A stretch of DNA of 64,000 bases from RGIG9041 sp045612565 (GTDB lineage: Bacteria; Bacillota; Clostridia; Oscillospirales; QAKW01), in contig JAZKZG010000028.1 in the NCBI GenBank assembly GCA_045612565.1, forward strand, positions 1 through 64,000, in the 5' to 3' direction. The translations under genes were made by a program, and so were the position numbers. The notes beneath the pieces are model-generated. The model made no database searches. It had not been told where the DNA came from and was given only the letters and a program-made list of their open reading frames with translations. Below, in pieces: positions 59,645-64,000 of the stretch (the first letter of the stretch is position 1; every line of letters starts with the position of its first letter).

Positions 59645-60415
59645 ATGAATAAATTTTCTGCATTTTTGACTAATTTCTTTCTAACTGCATTTCGTCACAT
59701 AGGGTCTATTGTGATTTCTATAATCCTGATTGTAGTCGGTGTAATATGGTCTAAAGTTTGTTTTTACATAGGATTGTTTTTAATTATCTCAAATATAATT
59801 GTTGCTTTTGTCGGTGCAATTCGTATGCAAAATATTATGAATTATCGTTCTGATGATGACCCCGAATTCAATGAAATGATGGAAAAATTGACTGCTGACC
59901 CAAAATCTTTTTTATCCGAGATAATGGAAGCGCAAGAAGAAAATAGACATTTACATGGCGAAGATTTATTATCCCTTTCGGATGACGATTTGTTTGAAAC
60001 TATCTATTTTCAAAACGTTGATATTGCAGAAGAAGCCGAGGACGAAGATAAAGAAATAGAACAATTTACAGGTGCTCGCAAAACAGTTTATGTTTTAGGC
60101 TTATTTGATTCAGAAATTCAAAATGGTGGTCTTTGCCAATTTTTCGTAAACTCATCAAGAGTTGTTGCACCGTATGTTAGTGAATCGCTAAAAAGTGTTG
60201 GAGCGAACGAACACCTAAATCTTTTTGAAGAGTTTATCACAGCAAATAACATCGATATTTCTAATCTCGAATCATTTAAAGTATACAGTATAAGAGGATT
60301 CAAAAAGCAAACCAAACGGTTCGACTTTGATTCATTTGATGATAAATATTATGAATTGCCTGCATTACAAGAAAAAGTAGTTGCATACATCAAAAATAAT
60401 ATAAAAGAGTTTTAA
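59645..60415 (+). CDS. DUF4375 (DMP19-like) protein with N-terminal membrane segments
   Basis: 256 residues. Two hydrophobic helices (about 18-38 and 42-60) precede a charged linker (about 65-130) and a C-terminal DUF4375 domain (about 135-250), recognised by LFDSEIQNGGLCQFFVNSSR and APYVSESLKSVGANEHLNLF. Soluble DUF4375 proteins are widespread in accessory loci, often near toxins or immunity genes; the membrane anchor is less usual. Function unknown. A TATAAT lies about 35 bases upstream with a poor -35. It ends at the hairpin that begins repeat copy 1. Confidence 0.82.
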   Translation: MNKFSAFLTNFFLTAFRHIGSIVISIILIVVGVIWSKVCFYIGLFLIISNIIVAFVGAIRMQNIMNYRSDDDPEFNEMMEKLTADPKSFLSEIMEAQEENRHLHGEDLLSLSDDDLFETIYFQNVDIAEEAEDEDKEIEQFTGARKTVYVLGLFDSEIQNGGLCQFFVNSSRVVAPYVSESLKSVGANEHLNLFEEFITANNIDISNLESFKVYSIRGFKKQTKRFDFDSFDDKYYELPALQEKVVAYIKNNIKEF

Positions 60416-60417
60416 CT

Positions 60418-60607
60418 AAAAGCGAGGGGAGTTTCCCCTCGCTTTTGCTATGTAACGGTCAGAATATGCTATTTTTCGTCAAAAATTTTTCTTCAAAAAT
60501 TGCCCGAAACCCCAGTATTTATAAGGCTTTGTCGCACTTTTGTGTTATTATAACACCAGCATCTATTCTACGAACTATTCCTGTTGCTTTCATATATAAA
60601 TCAATCT
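60418..60607. repeat. About 190-base repeat with terminator hairpin and SpoVT-like micro-ORF, copy 1
   Basis: Starts with AAAAGCGAGGGGAG TTT CCCCTCGCTTTT (bidirectional terminator) and TGCTATGTA, and ends in the micro-ORF start and its leader. Copy 2 at 63083-63273 aligns throughout, roughly four bases in five. In the hairpin a G-C pair in copy 1 is T-A in copy 2, so pairing is kept. Same orientation in both copies. Confidence 0.85.
60519..60593 (-). CDS. 24-residue micro-ORF with SpoVT/AbrB-like start, copy 1
   Basis: ATG at 60591-60593. The peptide starts MKATGIVRRIDAGVIITQ and ends KCDKAL before TAA. The first eleven residues equal those of SpoVT at 59516; the rest of AbrB and the GAF domain are absent. 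Copy 2 has the same length. About half the differences between the copies fall in third codon positions. Either a truncated spoVT paralog or a small functional peptide. Confidence 0.45.
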   Translation of the reverse strand: MKATGIVRRIDAGVIITQKCDKAL

Positions 60608-60620
60608 TCTTGTTATCTTC

Positions 60621-60645
60621 GTAGGGGTGATTCACGAATCACCCG
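60621..60645 (+). repeat. REP-like palindrome with GTAGGGG head
   Basis: GTAGGGGTGATTCACGAATC then ACCCG; sister of 5994-6020 with both stem sides changed (C-G to T-A). It lies in the leader of micro-ORF copy 1, between its start and the CAGTATAAAT block near 60702, and looks inserted there. The rest of the 407-base gap 60416-60822 is repeat copy 1 and the promoter region of the next gene. Confidence 0.6.
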
Positions 60646-60822
60646 TTTGGCTTTCGTGCATATTTTCAAATTGTATTGTTACTATCTGTATTTTGAGGAG
60701 ATTTATACTGTAAAGGAAAATCATTTTGCGTCCACAACCGGTAGTTGTATAAATTACTATTTGCAGTTTATTGATTTCTGGCATATTTGACTGTAAAATA
60801 AAAACAGATAGGAGGCTATGTT

Positions 60823-62400
60823 ATGACTATAGGTAAAGCAATAAATAAACTGAGAAATGATGCAAATATTTCCCAAGAACAGTTCGCAACACTGTTCGGG
60901 GTTTCACAGCAATCCGTTCAAAAATGGGAAAACGGTGATTCTGTTCCGGAACTTAGCAAAATCATAAAAATTTCCAAGCATTTTGGCGTTTCGCTTGATG
61001 CGTTGATTTTAGGGAACGACAACCGCATTGTAGAAGAAATGAAAGGAACTAATCAAATAAAGCCGCAGTACGCAAATATTCACGATTGGGAATTTTATTC
61101 ATCCAATTTGATGACGGAATATCAGCAATCTATAGAAGAAGGGCTGGATATCGAAGCATATAAGGATGTTTTTTCGGCCGTAGCAAGACTTCCAAAGGAT
61201 GAACACAAGAAAAAAATTGGGGACACCCTTTTCGAAATCGTAATAAATGCAAAACAAAAAGAAGGCTATCCATATATTGAACCGTCCAACCTTGAAGCCA
61301 TCAAAGATTTGAGAAAGCCTTATGTTTATAAGAATAACAGCCCCTTGGATCTGGAAGATAAAATTCACGGTGCATGGATGGGCAGAATTTGCGGATGTAT
61401 GGTGGGCAAGACTGTAGAAGGTATCCGCACAAACGAGTTGGTTCCCTTCCTAAAGGAAACCGGCAATTATCCTATGCACAGATATATTCTGCAGAGTGAC
61501 CTGAGTGACGAAATTTTAAACAAATACAAATATCATTTTCCAAGCAAATGCTATGCCGACGCCATAGACGGAATGCCGGTGGATGACGATACCAACTACA
61601 CCGTTCTTTATCAAGAAATCGTCCAAAAATACGGCAGAGATTTTACCCCTTTTGATGTTTCACGTGCTTGGCTGCATTATCAGCCTAAAGATGCCTATTG
61701 CACCGCTGAAAGAGTAGCTTTCTGCAACTTTGTAAAAGGATATACGCCGCCGGAATCTGCCATTTATAAAAACCCCTATCGTGAATGGATCGGCGCACAA
61801 ATACGAGCCGACTATTTTGGATATATTAACCCGGGCAATCCCGAACTTGCTGCCGAAATGGCGTGGCGCGATGCCTCGATCTCTCACACGAAGAACGGAA
61901 TCTACGGCGAAATGTTTGTGGCAGCGATGTTGGCTGTTGCGGCAGAAACAAAGAATATCAAAGATATTATACTCGGTGGACTTGCACAGATTCCACACAC
62001 ATCCAGATTACACGAAGATATTATGTTCGTAGTGGACGGATTTGAAAACGGTGTTTCTCAAAGCGAATGCTTTAAGAGCATTCACGAAAAGTATGACGAG
62101 CACAGCGCTCACGATTGGTGCCACACCATTTCTAATGCAATGATTGTAGCGGCCTCTTTGCTCTATGGTGGCGGAGATTACGGCAAATCCATCTGTATGT
62201 CTGTTGAAACAGGTTTCGACACCGATTGTAACGGTGCTACCGTTGGTTCGATTTTAGGTATGGCAAACGGAATTGAAAGTATTCCAAAGTGCTGGATAGA
62301 ACCGATAAACGATACACTTCACACTTCTATTTTCGGTATTGATACTGTCAAAATCAGCGATAGAGTAAACTTGACAATGGAGCATATCAGGGGGAAATAA
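60823..62400 (+). CDS. XRE helix-turn-helix fused to ADP-ribosylglycohydrolase
   Basis: Fusion protein of 525 residues. Residues 1-68 are a Cro/CI-type HTH (SQEQFATLFGVSQQSVQKWE). A helical linker covers about 80-170. Residues about 180-520 are an ADP-ribosylglycohydrolase-fold enzyme: HGAWMGRICGCMVGKTVEG (near 185), metal motif MPVDDDTNYT (near 250) and the distal metal block ETGFDTDCNGATVGSILGMA (near 465). The enzyme class removes ADP-ribose or hydrolyses related N-glycosidic bonds; the HTH suggests a regulator sensing such a ligand. TAGGAGG precedes the ATG. Confidence 0.85.
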   Translation: MTIGKAINKLRNDANISQEQFATLFGVSQQSVQKWENGDSVPELSKIIKISKHFGVSLDALILGNDNRIVEEMKGTNQIKPQYANIHDWEFYSSNLMTEYQQSIEEGLDIEAYKDVFSAVARLPKDEHKKKIGDTLFEIVINAKQKEGYPYIEPSNLEAIKDLRKPYVYKNNSPLDLEDKIHGAWMGRICGCMVGKTVEGIRTNELVPFLKETGNYPMHRYILQSDLSDEILNKYKYHFPSKCYADAIDGMPVDDDTNYTVLYQEIVQKYGRDFTPFDVSRAWLHYQPKDAYCTAERVAFCNFVKGYTPPESAIYKNPYREWIGAQIRADYFGYINPGNPELAAEMAWRDASISHTKNGIYGEMFVAAMLAVAAETKNIKDIILGGLAQIPHTSRLHEDIMFVVDGFENGVSQSECFKSIHEKYDEHSAHDWCHTISNAMIVAASLLYGGGDYGKSICMSVETGFDTDCNGATVGSILGMANGIESIPKCWIEPINDTLHTSIFGIDTVKISDRVNLTMEHIRGK

Positions 62401-62459
62401 AATAACCGTCATAGGAAGTGCAAATGAAGTGAAATAAACGAAACGTAAGGAGTATTTTA

Positions 62460-63095
62460 ATGAAAATAACGATACAACAAGACACAAAGAGTATTTTTCC
62501 GTATATTACGTATGAGCCCGAAACCTTGACCGACCGTCCCGCGTTAATCATTCAGCTTCACGGTGCCGGTGAACGAGGAGACGGAGGGGTGGATATCAAA
62601 AAGGTGCTTGTTTACGGATTTTCTAAAATCGCAAACGACAGCAACCTGAAAAATTGTATTTTAGTTATGCCGCAATGTCCCACAGATACCTTCTGGGTTG
62701 CCAAAATAGAAAGTCTTAAAAAATTCATTGATGAAATGATCCATAAATACTCCGTTGATGTCAATCGTGTATATCTTTGCGGCTTGAGTATGGGCGGATA
62801 TGGAACGTGGTATACTGCTATGGCATATCCAGATTTGTTTGCTGCTATAGTACCTTGCTGTGGTGGGGGTATGGCATGGAATGCAGATGTGCTCAAAATG
62901 CCTATATGGGCATTTCACGGATTGAAAGACACCACAGTTTCTCCAACGCAAACAATCGAGATGGTAGAAAAGTTGAAAGGTAAAAATCCCGATCTGAAAT
63001 ATAATTTATACGAAGGTGTAGGACATAATTGTTGGGATAATGCCTTTTCGGAAGAAACATTGAGTTGGTTATTGTCACATACAAAAGCGAGGTGA
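62460..63095 (+). CDS. Alpha/beta hydrolase (esterase, dienelactone-hydrolase/PHB-depolymerase-like)
   Basis: Serine hydrolase of 211 residues. Oxyanion region LIIQLHGAGERG (near 25), nucleophile elbow LCGLSMGGYGTWY (Ser near 108), catalytic Asp in HGLKDTTVSP (near 154) and His in GVGHNCWD (near 190). No signal peptide. It follows the XRE-ADP-ribosylglycohydrolase gene by 59 bases with its own GTAAGGAG site, so the two likely share a transcript. Substrate unknown. Its stop lies inside the hairpin of repeat copy 2. Confidence 0.85.
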   Translation: MKITIQQDTKSIFPYITYEPETLTDRPALIIQLHGAGERGDGGVDIKKVLVYGFSKIANDSNLKNCILVMPQCPTDTFWVAKIESLKKFIDEMIHKYSVDVNRVYLCGLSMGGYGTWYTAMAYPDLFAAIVPCCGGGMAWNADVLKMPIWAFHGLKDTTVSPTQTIEMVEKLKGKNPDLKYNLYEGVGHNCWDNAFSEETLSWLLSHTKAR

Positions 63096-63273
63096 ATTTC
63101 ACCTCGCTTTTGCTATGTATTTGTCAATATATGCTTTTTTCGTCAAAAAACTTTCTTAAAAAAATCGCTTGAAAAGTCAGTATTTATAAGGGTTTATCGC
63201 ACTTTTGTGTTATTATTATATCCGCCTCTATTCTACGAACAATTCCTGCTGCTTTCATAATATATAATAATCT
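63083..63273. repeat. About 190-base repeat with terminator hairpin and SpoVT-like micro-ORF, copy 2
   Basis: AAAAGCGAGGTGAATTTCAC CTCGCTTTT hairpin overlapping the hydrolase stop, then TGCTATGTA and the rest as in copy 1. A CAGTATAAAT block on the minus strand about 65 bases upstream of the micro-ORF start matches that before spoVT. This occupies nearly all of the spacer between the hydrolase and the oxidoreductase. Confidence 0.85.
63184..63258 (-). CDS. 24-residue micro-ORF with SpoVT/AbrB-like start, copy 2
   Basis: ATG at 63256-63258, preceded by GCGAGGAGATT (ribosome site about 12 bases away). The peptide starts MKAAGIVRRIEADIIITQ and ends KCDKPL before TAA. Same length and ending as copy 1. 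The minus-strand hairpin at 63083 would terminate its transcript about 75 bases after the stop. Confidence 0.45.
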   Translation of the reverse strand: MKAAGIVRRIEADIIITQKCDKPL

Positions 63274-63344
63274 CCTCGCTTTACAAATTTGTACTGCCCA
63301 CATCAGTAAAACAAGCAGATTTATACTGACTATATTTTCAAATA

Positions 63345-64000
63345 TTATTCTAATTCCAAAGCCTTTTTATAATTTTCAACCTGTTTCTCAGTGGGTTTGA
63401 AATCCGGTTGAGAACAGCAAGGCAGCGTCGGTTTGGTGCCGTCCGTGTTGTAGAACGGCGACAACCGGTCGTTTTCATAGAGTTTGCAGTCCTCTTCCTT
63501 GGTAAAATCGGGAATGTCATACGGCTTACCACCTTCAAGCATTGAGCGATGAGCAAGAATTGCTACAGAAGACATATTGATGGCGCTGTATATATCAAAA
63601 GGATGTTCCGGTTGTTTGCCTTGCTTTATGCAGTCAAGGAATACACGGCAGGTTAAATAATCCCCACCACCGTGACCGCTGGTTTTGAATATTTCTTCAT
63701 CAGGGTCGTTCCACTTGGGCTCATACAGATTTACCGCATCCATATCCTCGGGCTTTGACCAGCTGTTATAACGGAGCATGATCTTGTTACCCATTCCACG
63801 TAAATTTTCTATCTGTCCATTGGTTCCGCATATTCTATACGCATTATGATGTGCGCCAAATGCCGCACAACCGGTTACTCTGAAAATAGAACCGTCATCA
63901 TTTTGAGTTGTAATAATAGAAACCCCGTCACCGCCAAAACTCGCCGTGGGAACATCACCCTCTACAGGTGCAAAGGAAGCGAAGGAGGTTACCTTCTTAG
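63345..64000 (-). CDS. Gfo/Idh/MocA family oxidoreductase, 5' end outside window
   Basis: The visible 218 codons are the C-terminal part of a sugar-type NAD(P)-dependent dehydrogenase: the beta-sheet domain with GSIFRVTGCAAFGAHHNAY, YRICGTNGQIENLRG, a GHGGGDYLTCRVFLDCIKQG helix and the closing SAINMSSVAILAHRSMLEGG segment. The N-terminal Rossmann fold lies beyond the right edge. The frame stays open from 64000, so any internal ATG is not the start. Substrate unknown. Confidence 0.85.
   Translation of the reverse strand, partial: KKVTSFASFAPVEGDVPTASFGGDGVSIITTQNDDGSIFRVTGCAAFGAHHNAYRICGTNGQIENLRGMGNKIMLRYNSWSKPEDMDAVNLYEPKWNDPDEEIFKTSGHGGGDYLTCRVFLDCIKQGKQPEHPFDIYSAINMSSVAILAHRSMLEGGKPYDIPDFTKEEDCKLYENDRLSPFYNTDGTKPTLPCCSQPDFKPTEKQVENYKKALELE

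Noticed and set aside
61664..61679. parS-like TGTTTCACGTG
   Set aside because: Only the left part matches, and it lies inside the ADP-ribosylglycohydrolase coding sequence.

Overview
The window looks like the replication-origin region of a spore-forming member of the class Clostridia. The base composition is AT-rich, most promoters are sigma-A type with 17-base spacers, and ribosome sites are of the AGGAGG type. Sporulation-linked genes are present (SpoVT, a YlmC/YmxH-type PRC-barrel protein, a CwlD-like amidase, a SleL/YaaH-like LysM-GH18 protein). The gene order mnmG-rsmG-noc-parA-parB followed by dnaA-dnaN-recF-remB-gyrB-gyrA is the Firmicutes origin order. I cannot name a species. No rRNA operon, CRISPR array or intact transposase is present; one tRNA, tRNA-Leu(UAA), is.

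Layout. 0-6 kb: a truncated phosphohexomutase, an AraC regulator, a ceramidase-like hydrolase, the relic of an ECF sigma gene and a PHP-domain protein. 6-9 kb: an amino-acid ABC transporter behind a lysine riboswitch and terminator, hence probably a lysine importer. 9-12 kb: an amidohydrolase, a decayed REP-associated transposase, and an Mrp/YlmC/YwlG-type cluster. 12-16 kb: a five-gene minus-strand operon (HAD phosphatase, RadC-like, MgtC, DUF3048 lipoprotein, nitroreductase), then upp. 16-20 kb: two very similar tandem lipoproteins that resemble solute-binding proteins but have no transporter beside them. 20-24 kb: an XRE-NUDIX-RlmH operon divergent from a zinc-ribbon/HTH gene across a complex palindromic operator, then glf. 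24-30 kb: a 1591-residue S-layer-anchored protein and a 3D/G5 cell-wall protein.

30-41 kb: thiN, mnmG, rsmG, noc, two perfect parS sites beside a duplicated three-hairpin element, parA, parB, rnhA, nifS, nifU, a third binding-protein-like lipoprotein, a metallophosphoesterase and the tRNA. 41-53 kb: small lipoprotein and spore-wall enzymes, then dnaA through gyrA. The dnaA-dnaN spacer has B. subtilis-like DnaA-trios, but the usual DnaA boxes are replaced by five copies of TTTTAAACA.

53-64 kb: accessory region. A PocR/AraC regulator is divergent from an operon of an EamA transporter, a glycoside-hydrolase-like enzyme and an acyltransferase. It is followed by spoVT, a DUF4375 protein, and a two-gene block (XRE-ADP-ribosylglycohydrolase fusion plus alpha/beta hydrolase) bounded by two direct repeats. 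Each repeat carries a 24-codon reading frame that starts like SpoVT. The window ends in a partial Gfo/Idh/MocA oxidoreductase.

The signals I judge most worth follow-up are the atypical DnaA-box array, the repeat-bounded block with its SpoVT-like micro-ORFs, and the duplicated structured element next to parS.
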